10,926 nucleotides of DNA from Eimeria necatrix. Its lineage: Eukaryota > Apicomplexa > Conoidasida > Eucoccidiorida > Eimeriidae. Numbering within the stretch: the stretch's first letter is position 1; each line of letters begins with the position of its first letter. The translations under genes and the position numbers were made by a program. The notes beneath the pieces are model-generated. The model was not told the DNA's origin and searched no databases. It saw only the letters and a list, made by a program, of their open reading frames with translations. Below are positions 1-5,962 of this stretch, piece by piece. The stretch is from positions 1,794 to 12,719 of the forward strand of contig NW_013651794.1 of assembly GCF_000499385.1 (NCBI RefSeq), written 5' to 3'.

Positions 1-69
<69 letters not shown>

Positions 70-100
70 AAGCAGCTCTTGCTGATGATGATGCCTCCGC

Positions 101-131
<31 letters not shown>

Positions 132-230
132 CCAGCAACTCTTGCTGTTATTCCCACAGCTGCTGCTGTTGTTTCTGCTGCTGCTGCTGCTGCTGCTGGC
201 TGCTGCTCGGCGAGTTTCTGCCTGCTTCTG
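1..230. repeat. CTG-rich tract beginning with (CTG)17
   Basis: 1-51 is pure CTG, then interrupted CTG with TTG/ATG/CTT triplets to 230. On the minus strand it reads as Ala with unique residues (VGITARVAG, AEASSSARAAS); on the plus strand as Leu. If the + gene continues upstream, this could be an intron or a Leu-rich exon; undecided. 231-365 is T-rich and ends in the acceptor at 365. Confidence 0.6.
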
Positions 231-365
231 CTGCTTGTGTGTCTCCTCATTTATTATTTTCATTTTCTTTTGTTATTTGTTGCGTCTGTTTATTCATTTG
301 GCCAATTATTCATTTAAAAGCTTTTAATGCATTTATTAGTCTTTTATTTTTATTTGCTTCTGCAG

Positions 366-380
366 GACCCCCTGGGCGGT

Positions 381-418
<38 letters not shown>

Positions 419-644
419 TCCGCGGCAGTCCCCGCTGTGGGAGGGGCAGCACCGGCAGCTGTCCATACACCTGGAAAGTGTGGGGCGGCTGCCTGTCTCC
501 TTTTTGTCTCTTAAAGTGCTGCAGCAGCAAAAGGGACTGCTGCAGCAGCAAAATGGAGTGCTGCAGCAGCAAAACGGAGTGCTGCAGCAGCAAAAAGGAG
601 ACTCGAGTTTGAAGCAGCAAAAAGAACTCGAGCAATATTTTAAG
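366..644 (+). CDS. TRS120: Trs120-like exon with poly-Ala and heptad repeats
   Basis: The exon is bounded by a T-rich acceptor ending CTTCTGCAG at 365 and by AAG|GTCCAT at 644/645. It is exactly 93 codons, phase 0 at both ends. It reads DPLGG, twelve Ala codons (GCA), a non-repetitive stretch PLWEGQHRQLSIHLESVG that looks like two beta strands, then four 7-residue repeats (V/L)LQQQ(K/N)G at 516-599, and ends KELEQYFK. The strong candidate for the next exon starts at 940 in the same phase. A nearer acceptor at 813 is also phase 0 but would meet a stop inside the telomere-like block after 20 codons. Confidence 0.6.
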
Positions 645-1249
645 GTCCATCTTTTCGTTTTTAATTTCTTTTAATTTCTTTTAATTTCTTTTAATTTCTT
701 TTTTCCTTTTCCTTTTATTTATTTTTTACTTCTTTTTCTTTTTTATTTCTTTTTTTTTCTTTTTATTTATTTCCTTTTTATTTCTTTTTAAATTCCCTTT
801 TTCATTTCCGCAGCTTCTCCAATTCTTTCTTTCGAGTGCCTCTCCCTCGGCTGCTGCCGCATGCTCCAAACCCTAAACCCTAAACCCTAAACCCTAAACC
901 CTAAACCCTAGCAAGCCAAAAGGGGGGGTTTGTGTGCAGATCATGTGGCAGCAAGATGCTCCTGCGTTCTACGGGCCCTCGGGCACAGTTGAGTTCTGTC
1001 CAGAAGGGTACAGTGGAGAGGGGCCCCCTGGGGGCCCCCTGGGGGCCCCCTGGGGGGGCCCCCCGGGGGGCCCCCTGGGGGGCCCCCATGGGCTCAGCAG
1101 CGCCTCTTTTAGCGGGGACGACAGCTGGAGCTCTTCTTCTCTTTCTTTGTCTCACGAGGGCCTTGGGGGGCCCCCCTGGGGGGCCCCCCAAGGCTCTGGG
1201 GCTCTGTACCCTCCTGGCTGGGGGCGGCCCCTGGGGGGCCCCCGAGACC

Positions 1250-1296
<47 letters not shown>

Positions 1297-1770
1297 TTTT
1301 TGCTCGACTCTGGCGCAGCAGCGGACGACAGAGAGGCTGGGCATGCGGCCGTCGCCAGGGGGCCCCCTGGGGGCCCCCAGGGGGGCCCCCAGGGGGGGCC
1401 CCCCGGGGGGCCCCCCTCGGGGGGCCCCCCCCGGGGGGCCCCCCAGGAGAGGCCCCTAATTTTGCCTGGGCAGAAAATTAGGGTACCATTGAGGTGTATA
1501 GCCAGTGCGAAGTACCCTTCTTGCGTAATTGAGTGGGTGGTTTATTAAATCTTTTATTTATTTTATTTATTTTATTTATTTTATTTATTTTATTTATTTT
1601 ATTTATTTTATTTATTTTATTTTATTTATATTTCTTTTTATTTTATTTGTTTTTATTTAAATTGAGACTTTTTGTCTTTTTGCTTTTTGCTGTTTTCGCC
1701 GTGCAGCAGCTCTTTGCCCCCCCGCAGCTCCCTTCTAGCTGCTGCTGCTGCTCTGCTGCTGCTGCTGCTC

Positions 1771-1801
<31 letters not shown>

Positions 1802-3140
1802 CCAGCGCTGCTTCTGCTTCTGCTGCTGCTCCGCTGCTGCTGCTGCTGCTGCTCCCGCTGCTGCTGCTGCTGCTGCTGCTGGAAGTGTGCAAAAGTTGTT
1901 TTTTTTTCTTTTTTTTGCAGAGTCACTTACGCAGTCTCGAGCTCTTCGCCGCACTGCAGGGTTTGTTACCTGCCCCTTTCGCTGCAGGTCCAAAGGGCCC
2001 TTTTCTTGAGGCCCCGGGGCCTTTCTTTGTTTTCTTTGTCTCAGTTTGACCCTTTGGGGGCCCTCAGGGGCCTCCTAGCTTCTGGGGCTTGTTCCCCCTC
2101 CTTAGCTGCTGAGTTCGGCTTTCTGGGGGCCCCCTGGGGGCCCCCCTGGCCCCTGGGGGGCCCCCCAGACGACGAGGGGCCCTCCCTGGGGGGCCCCCCG
2201 GACTCCGACAGTGAAGAACACCCGCCCCCGGGGGGCCCCCTAGGGGGCCCCCCGGGGGGCCCCCCCGCAGGGGCCTCCGGGGGCCCCCAGGGAGTTTCCC
2301 CGGGGGGGCCCCCTTTTGCTGCTCCCGCAGCAGCAAATGCGTACAAGACCTCGCAGGAGTGGGGGGCCCCCTGGGGGCCCCCCTCCTCGCGAGGGTCCTT
2401 GAGGGGTTCCATCGACAGCGGGGTGGGGCCCCCTGGGGGCCCCCTTGGGGGCCCCCTCGGGGGGTCTGCGCCTGGGGCGCCTGGAGGCCCCGGGGCCCCC
2501 GGGGCCCCCGGGGCCCCGGGGGCCCCGGGGGCCCCGGGGGGCCCCGGAAGGGGCCCCTGGGGGCCCCTAAAGCATGCATTTGATAACAAGAAATGCATGC
2601 TTTGTCTGGACTTGGGAAATAATGCTCCAGTTAGTTTTGAGTGCTGGGCCCGCTGCGGGGGAGGGGCAGCGCAGCGGCTTTGTGTGGGGCCCCAGGAGTC
2701 GCATTCGCGGTGGGAGAGGGTTTAGGGTTTAGGGTTTAGGGTTTAGGGTTTAGGGTTTAGGGTTTGGGGGGTTGGCTGCTTCTTTTTGCTGCTGCGGGGC
2801 TGGGGAAAAGCAGAAGTGTGCAAAAGTGTGTTTTTAATTTAAATGATTATGGTTGAATTGTTTAATTTGGCATTTATGTGGGGCGAGCTGTCTGTACACT
2901 CCAAGCGCATGCAGCGAGCTGTCTGTACACTCCAGAAACGCAGTTCTTTCTGTGCATGCATGCATTTGAAAAGTAGTTCCTTTATGCATTTAAATGGAGA
3001 TAATAAGTAATTAATTTGAATAAATATTTAAAATAAACATTTAAATAAAACAATTAATCAAAAAACTCCATTAATAAGCCAATGACGCGTCTGTGCGCTG
3101 CAGCTGGGCCCTCTTCGTGCCTCGACTGCCGCTCGACCCC

Positions 3141-3184
<44 letters not shown>

Positions 3185-3780
3185 GGACCCCAGGGAGGCA
3201 GCAAAGGAGACACTTGCCACTCAAAAGGAGACACTTTTAAATCAAATTGATAAACATATTCGCCTTTCCTGGGTCTCCGCCCCAGCCCAAAGTGGCTCCC
3301 TTTCTCTTTTATCTTTGCTGCAGAGTGCAGCAAAAGCTGCCAGGCGGCGCAGGGGGCCCCCGGGGGCCCCCCAGGGGGCCCCCCAGGGGGGCCCCCCGGG
3401 GGGCCCCCTGGGGAAAACGCCCCCAGCAGCAGGGGGCCCCCCGGGGGCCCCCGGGGGGCCCCCAGAGGACTCAGGGGGCCCCCATTGGGAAGAGACTAAT
3501 AAGCTGCAGGCTGCTGCGGGAGGAAGTCCTACAGGCAAGCAAAGGGGTGAGGCTGCTGCTGCTGCTGCATGCTCGGTTCGCCTCACTGCGTATGGACAAG
3601 TAGGCGCTGTTTTAATTACAGACTTTTGGATCTATTTGATTTTATTGAATTTAAATCTGAATTTAAATTTGAATTTATATTTATTATTTATTTTAAATGT
3701 ACTTTGAATCCATTTGGTCGAAGCAGCGCTGCTGCTGCACTTCTGCGCAGGTGCTGCTGCACCTGCGCCTTGTGCGCAGT

Positions 3781-3816
<36 letters not shown>

Positions 3817-3945
3817 CCGCTAGCAGCACAAGGCCCAGGAGGCCCCATACACCTTGCGCACCCGGGGGCCCCTGTGGGGGCCCCCTCTCTTGGGGGGCCC
3901 CCCATCATGAGTCGAAGGAAGGACTGTTTTGCAGTGGGTCTAAAC

Positions 3946-3976
<31 letters not shown>

Positions 3977-4097
3977 TGCTGCTACTGTTGCTGCTGCTGG
4001 TGTCGCTGCTGCTGCTGCTGCCTCTGTGCAGCTCTCGTCGCTGCCCGTGCACTGTCCGTGCTGCTCCCGCTGCCGTTGCTGCTGTGCCCATCGCTGC

Positions 4098-4142
<45 letters not shown>

Positions 4143-4350
4143 AGGTGGGCCTGGCGGAGGTGACAACTTTGCAGGTTTTTGCTGAGAACCTGACGGGGGC
4201 CCCCCTAGAGAGCTGCTGCGTCTTAATAGTACCCTTTTCTTACGGCTCGGAGGCCCCCACTGAGGGCCTCCTCTGGTCGGGGGCCCTCACTCACGAGATG
4301 GGGGGCCCCCTGCTGCCTTCGCTGCAGGTGAAGCAGCAGTTCATGGCCTC

Positions 4351-4389
<39 letters not shown>

Positions 4390-4693
4390 GGGGGCCGCGG
4401 AGGGTCCCCCCAGCGGCCAAGGCGCCGCTGGGGGGGCCCCCGGGGGGCCCCCGGGGGCCCCCCAAGCGCGCAGCGAGCCGGGGGGCCCCCCGGGGGGCCC
4501 CCGAGGGCCCCGGGGGGGCCCCCCGGGGGCCCCCAACTGGGTCTTGCGCATGCAAAGTAGGGGCGCTGTGCTGTGCCACCAACTGTCCCTTCTTGCATGC
4601 GCTCCTGGGGTTTATAATATTGCTGCTGGCATCTTTTGCAGGGAGCAGCAAACTGTTTACTGGCACCACCGGCCGCTGCGGCTGGTGGCCTAG
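366..4693 (+). CDS. TRS120: Trs120/TRAPPC9-like TRAPPII tethering subunit (multi-exon, 5' end missing)
   Basis: Trs120/TRAPPC9 is a large subunit of the TRAPPII complex, which acts at the trans-Golgi as a tether and exchange factor for Rab11/Ypt31-type GTPases. Proposed exons are 366-644, 940-1493, 1921-1987 (weak), 2045-2709, 3104-3546, about 3785-3933 and 4145-4693, giving roughly 900 visible residues. The family call rests on remembered patterns, not a search: PLWEGQHRQLSIHLESVG (beta-sandwich), SHSRWALFVPRLPLDP created by splicing 2709 to 3104, LLNQIDKHIRLSW followed by SGSLSLLSLLQSAAKAA, then VFAENLTGAPLESCCVLIVPF, LLWSGALTHEMGGPLLP, LSLLACAPGVYNIAAGIF and WHHRPLRLVA at the C-terminus. 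Their order matches the end of Trs120. Between them lie Ala, Ser, Gln and Gly-Pro-Pro insertions, probably surface loops. No initiator is visible; the start must be upstream. It could instead be another TRAPP subunit with Ig-like folds (TRAPPC8/10/13). Confidence 0.6.
516..599 (+). repeat. 21-bp minisatellite, four copies, coding for a heptad
   Basis: The units start at 516, 537, 558 and 579 and encode VLQQQKG, LLQQQNG, VLQQQNG and VLQQQKG. Differences are confined to the first codon and the Lys/Asn codon, and Lys is written AAG once and AAA once. Confidence 0.85.
645..939 (+). other. Intron containing a telomere-like block and T-rich tandem repeats
   Basis: The donor is AAG|GTCCAT and the acceptor is TTTGTGTGCAG at 937-939; both flanking exons are phase 0. 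It holds a 10-bp tandem TTAATTTCTT (four copies, 661-700), a long T-rich tract, an alternative acceptor ATTTCCGCAG at 813, and six exact AAACCCT units at 868-909. The splice is inferred from phase and from the coding quality of the two flanks. Confidence 0.5.
868..909 (-). repeat. Telomere-like block, AAACCCT x6
   Basis: Six exact units with the C-rich strand on top, inside the proposed intron 645-939 and 30 bp before its acceptor. Confidence 0.95.
940..1493 (+). CDS. TRS120: Trs120-like exon with Gly-Pro blocks and poly-Ser
   Basis: One frame is open from the acceptor at 939. It contains clearly non-repetitive peptide: MWQQDAPAFYGPSGTVEFC, then LSSASFSGDDSWSSSSLSLS, GALYPPGWGRPL, a run of about 15 Ser codons at 1251-1298 and FLLDSGAAADDREAGHAAVA. 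GGGGGCCCCC palindromes supply the Gly/Pro/Ala blocks between them. An ATG at 943 with A at -3 could instead make this a first exon. The 3' end is uncertain: AGG|GTACCA at 1482/1483 (phase 0) and GAG|GTGTAT at 1493/1494 (phase 2) are both usable, and the frame stays open to 1548. Confidence 0.55.
1251..1295 (+). repeat. (CAG)15 coding for Ser
   Basis: Pure CAG in the exon 940-1493, read in the AGC frame. Confidence 0.9.
1454..1483 (+). other. Perfect 10-bp stem with 10-nt loop at the exon/intron edge
   Basis: CCCTAATTTT at 1454-1463 pairs with AAAATTAGGG at 1474-1483; the loop is GCCTGGGCAG. The stem lies just before two candidate 5' splice sites (GT at 1483 and 1494), so as RNA it could affect donor choice. 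It is AT-containing, unlike the surrounding GGGCCC palindromes. Confidence 0.6.
1494..2044 (+). other. T-rich intron region, possibly split by a micro-exon
   Basis: After the GT at 1494 comes a 9-bp tandem TTTTATTTA (about eight copies, 1551-1622), then T-rich sequence, a CTG-rich tract at 1738-1882 and a strong acceptor (T-tract plus TTGCAG) at 1920. A second strong acceptor, CTTTCTTTGTTTTCTTTGTCTCAG, ends at 2044. An intervening exon 1921-1987 is possible: it has one leading base, then 22 codons, and ends CAG|GTCCAA. It is the only option that keeps phase with donor 1494 and exon 2045. Confidence 0.45.
1921..1987 (+). CDS. Possible 67-nt micro-exon
   Basis: It lies between the TTGCAG acceptor at 1920 and the CAG|GTCCAA donor at 1987/1988. 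In the phase-compatible frame it reads VTYAVSSSSPHC and onward; the alternative frame reads SHLRSLELFAALQGLL, a better-looking peptide, but runs into a stop after splicing to 2045. The conflict means either the splice sites or the frame are not settled. Confidence 0.3.
2045..2709 (+). CDS. TRS120: Trs120-like exon with Gly-Pro/Gly-Ala-Pro blocks
   Basis: It follows a textbook polypyrimidine-CAG acceptor. It reads FDPLGALRGLLASG, CSPSLAAEFGFLG, acidic DSDSEEHPPP, KTSQEWG, SRGSLRGSIDSGVG, a collagen-like Gly-Ala-Pro run (about 2476-2550), then KHAFDNKKCMLCLDLGNN and PVSFECWARC, a pattern that fits beta strands. A donor GCG|GTGGGA ends the exon at 2709 in phase 2; joined to 3104 it gives SHSRWALFVPRLPLDP. 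Read without splicing, the frame would stop at a TAG in the telomere-like block at 2723-2725. Confidence 0.55.
2569..2603 (+). repeat. 13-bp perfect inverted repeat within coding sequence
   Basis: AAAGCATGCATTT (2569-2581) and AAATGCATGCTTT (2591-2603) are perfect reverse complements with a 9-bp spacer. Both arms contain GCATGC. It lies at the edge where the Gly-Ala-Pro block ends and unique peptide begins. Confidence 0.8.
2718..2765 (+). repeat. Telomere-like block, TTTAGGG x6 plus variant
   Basis: Six GGGTTTA units and a final GGGTTTGGGG. It begins 8 bp after the proposed 5' splice site GTGGGA. Confidence 0.95.
2883..2934 (+). repeat. 21-bp direct repeat, 31-bp period
   Basis: The two copies start GCGAGCTGTCTGTACACTCC at 2883 and 2914 and are identical over 21 bases. 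The 10-bp spacer holds a GCATGC. The copies are not a multiple of three apart, so they are not a peptide repeat. Confidence 0.85.
3104..3546 (+). CDS. TRS120: Trs120-like exon: helix region before the C-terminal domain
   Basis: Phase-2 entry from the CTGCAG acceptor. It reads WALFVPRLPLDP, 14 Ala codons (3141-3182), then REAAKETLATQKETLLNQ, DKHIRLSWVSAPAQ and SGSLSLLSLLQSAAKAA. This corresponds to the Trs120 segment in which a helix ends in a W-containing strand followed by SG-L and a run of A/L residues. The internal acceptor-like TTTGCTGCAG at 3323 is probably unused, because the family pattern runs straight across it. A Gly-Pro block and PEDSGGPHWEETNKLQAAAG follow. The exon ends at GG|GTGAGG (3546/3547). 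Confidence 0.6.
3142..3183 (+). repeat. (CAG)14 coding for Ala
   Basis: Pure CAG read in the GCA frame, placed between PLDPT and GDPREAAKE. Confidence 0.9.
3785..3933 (+). CDS. TRS120: Trs120-like exon leading into the C-terminal domain (5' edge approximate)
   Basis: The frame reads an Ala run, then AAQGPGGPIHLAHPGAPVG, SLGGPPI and MSRRKDCFA, ending at GCA|GTGGGT (3933/3934) in phase 0. The acceptor is ambiguous: AG sites inside the CAG run (first at 3784) or CTAGCAG ending at 3826 all give the phase needed after the donor at 3546. The intron upstream (3547 to here) carries CTG, an AT-rich near-repeat (GAATTTAAAT type, 3648-3675) and several AG sites. Confidence 0.45.
3934..4144 (+). other. 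CTG-rich intron ending in (CTG)nCAG
   Basis: The 211-nt intron starts GTGGGTCTAAAC and is mostly CTG/CCG/GTC triplets, ending in about 15 CTG and then CAG. Removing it joins MSRRKDCFA to VGLAEVTTLQVFAENL, a continuous strand-like sequence, in correct phase. Reading through instead gives only Leu, Ala or Cys runs. Confidence 0.55.
4145..4693 (+). CDS. TRS120: Trs120-like terminal exon, C-terminal beta-sandwich
   Basis: It contains VGLAEVTTLQVFAENLTG, ESCCVLIVPFSYG, LLWSGALTHEMGGPLLP and LQVKQQFMAS; then an insertion of about 12 Gln (4352-4387) and a Gly-Pro block; then GAVLCHQLSLLACAPGVYNI and WHHRPLRLVA, stop TAG at 4691-4693. This is the pattern recalled for the last domain of Trs120 (W-G-L, P-L, H-L, PG-Y, RP-R-V), here interrupted by a low-complexity insert of about 60 residues between strands. 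The stop falls at the first bases of a telomere-like block. A donor-like CTG|GTGGCC lies just before it, so a further exon is not excluded. Confidence 0.6.
4352..4387 (+). repeat. (CAG)12 coding for Gln
   Basis: Pure CAG in the terminal Trs120-like exon, directly before a Gly-Pro block. Confidence 0.9.
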
Positions 4694-4751
4694 GGTTTAG
4701 GGTTTAGGGTTTAGGGTTTAGGGTTTGGGGTTTGGGGTTTGGGGTTTGGGG
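4691..4751 (+). repeat. Telomere-like block changing from TTTAGGG to TTTGGGG
   Basis: Five AGGGTTT units are followed by four GGGGTTT units with a clean switch at 4727. The first TAG of the block is the stop codon of the Trs120-like gene. Confidence 0.95.
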
Positions 4752-4771
4752 CTGGGGCGCGCGCACGCAGT

Positions 4772-4791
4772 GCTGCTGCTGCAGCAGCAGC
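4772..4791 (+). repeat. 20-bp perfect CTG/CAG palindrome
   Basis: (GCT)3G followed by its own complement, centred at 4781/4782, between two telomere-like blocks in the convergent intergenic space. Otherwise 4752-4840 holds nothing gene-like. Confidence 0.8.
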
Positions 4792-4840
4792 GCGAAGGCT
4801 TCGAAAAGAACCTCATTTTGAAATTCGGGGGTTTGAGTTA

Positions 4841-4882
4841 GGGTTTAGGGTTTAGGGTTTAGGGTTTAGGGTTTAGGGTTTA
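4841..4882 (+). repeat. Telomere-like block, GGGTTTA x6
   Basis: Six exact units, downstream of both convergent genes (the + strand stop at 4693 and the - strand stop at 5059). Confidence 0.95.
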
Positions 4883-5058
4883 CGGTGGAACGAGTAAGAA
4901 TCGGGAGCAGTACAAGCAGGGTAGCAGAGACAGATAAATGAAGACACAAGTACAACTGCTGCCACTGCTGCTGTTCCTGCTGCTGCTGCTGCTGCCACTG
5001 CTGCTGCTGCTGCTGCTGCTGCTGCAGATGAGCAGCAAATATGACCGAATTCTTAAGC
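4883..5058. other. Convergent intergenic stretch, mostly CTG
   Basis: About 60 bp of unique sequence (4883-4950) is followed by CTG/CCACTG triplets to 5027 and a short unique tail. The CTG ends in CAG followed by ATG (5028), which could be an acceptor on the + strand, but no supported + exon follows. On the - strand it is the 3' flank of the gene ending at 5059. Confidence 0.4.
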
Positions 5059-5426
5059 CTACGCCGCCTCTTCCACTATTGCTTCTGTCTCTGCCAGTGA
5101 AGCCCCTGGGGGGCCCCCGGGGGCCCCGGGGGCCCCAGGGGCCCCGGGGGCCCCAGGGGCCCCGGGGGCCCCGGGGGTCTGGGGGGCCCCAGGGGCCCCG
5201 GGGGCCCCGGGGGCCCCTGAGGGTTCTGAAGCCCCGGGGGCCCCTGGGGCCCCAGGGTCTGGGGGGCCCCTGGGTACCCCCCAAGGGGGTATTTCTGTTT
5301 GGGGGCCCCCAGGTGGGGGCCCCCCTAGCCAGGGGGGCCCCTGGTGGCAGAGCTGTAGAGCTTCTTCTGCTTCTTTGTGAAGTTCGGATATATCTGCCAG
5401 AAGCTGCAGCCCACACTGCAGCGCAG

Positions 5427-5485
<59 letters not shown>

Positions 5486-5626
5486 GAGAGGGACCAGTCA
5501 CCGCCGGCCGCTGTTGCTGCTGATGCTGCTGCTGCCTCTACCGCAGCTGCTGCTGCTTGCTCTGCTGCTGCCACTGGAGACGCCAATTCTAAAGAAGGCA
5601 AAGGGGCCTCGGGAGCCAACTGCAAC

Positions 5627-5680
<54 letters not shown>

Positions 5681-5825
5681 GCAGCAAGCTCCGTCTCGCC
5701 ATGCACGGTCCGCAGTTTCTGCCCTAATTTAGCTGCGAGATTTGCGGACGCTGTTGCTGCTGCTGCTGCTGCTGCTGCCGCTGCTGCTGCTGCTGCACTA
5801 GGGATCAGGGGAGACTTGCCATTTG
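5059..5825 (-). CDS. Unrecognised minus-strand gene, terminal exon
   Basis: It reads NGKSPLIPS, an Ala run, [24 protein letters not shown] and another Ala run, [24 protein letters not shown] helices, a run of about 20 Ser (5429-5488 region), [35 protein letters not shown], then repeated Gly-Ala-Pro (about 5107-5260), and ends [13 protein letters not shown] at TAG. The unique acidic helix between Ser and Gly-Pro tracts is the best evidence for this strand and frame. Confidence 0.6.
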
Positions 5826-5923
5826 CTGCAGCAGCAGGCTCAGAGGTCCCGTGTCCTCAGCAGCAGCAGCAGCACGTGCGCATGCTTCCAGACCATCCGA
5901 GGCAGGAGAAGCGCCTTCCTCTG

Positions 5924-5962
<39 letters not shown>

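Larger units (their letters stand above)
2710..3103 (+). other. Intron with telomere-like block, 21-bp direct repeat and GCATGC sites
   Basis: The donor GTGGGA and the acceptor TGTGCGCTGCAG join phase 2 to phase 2. The order inside is a telomere-like block (2718-2765), a 53-codon open frame from ATG 2849 to TAA 3008, a 21-bp exact direct repeat (2883-2903 and 2914-2934), GCATGC at 2907, 2954 and 2958, then AT-rich sequence (2985-3075). If the splice is wrong, this would instead be intergenic, with promoter-like content. Confidence 0.5.

Noticed and set aside
2594..2660. C-x2-C-x12-C-x3-C (CMLC...CWARC) as a zinc finger
   Set aside because: Once spliced to 3104 the stretch reads as beta strands of the Trs120-like protein; the spacing fits no finger I know and there are no supporting His/Cys pairs.
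2849..3010. 53-codon ORF as an independent small gene
   Set aside because: Short, spans an out-of-phase direct repeat, and lies in an interval best explained as an intron; kept only as an observation.
3324..3333. Exon start at the TTTGCTGCAG acceptor (3323)
   Set aside because: The Trs120-like pattern SGSLSLLSLLQSAAKAA runs across it in frame, so the site is probably fortuitous.
4880..5416. Minus-strand 178-codon frame beginning opposite 5416
   Set aside because: It overlaps the terminal exon in another frame and gives Gly-Pro-Arg and Ser runs only; the frame with [18 protein letters not shown] is better.
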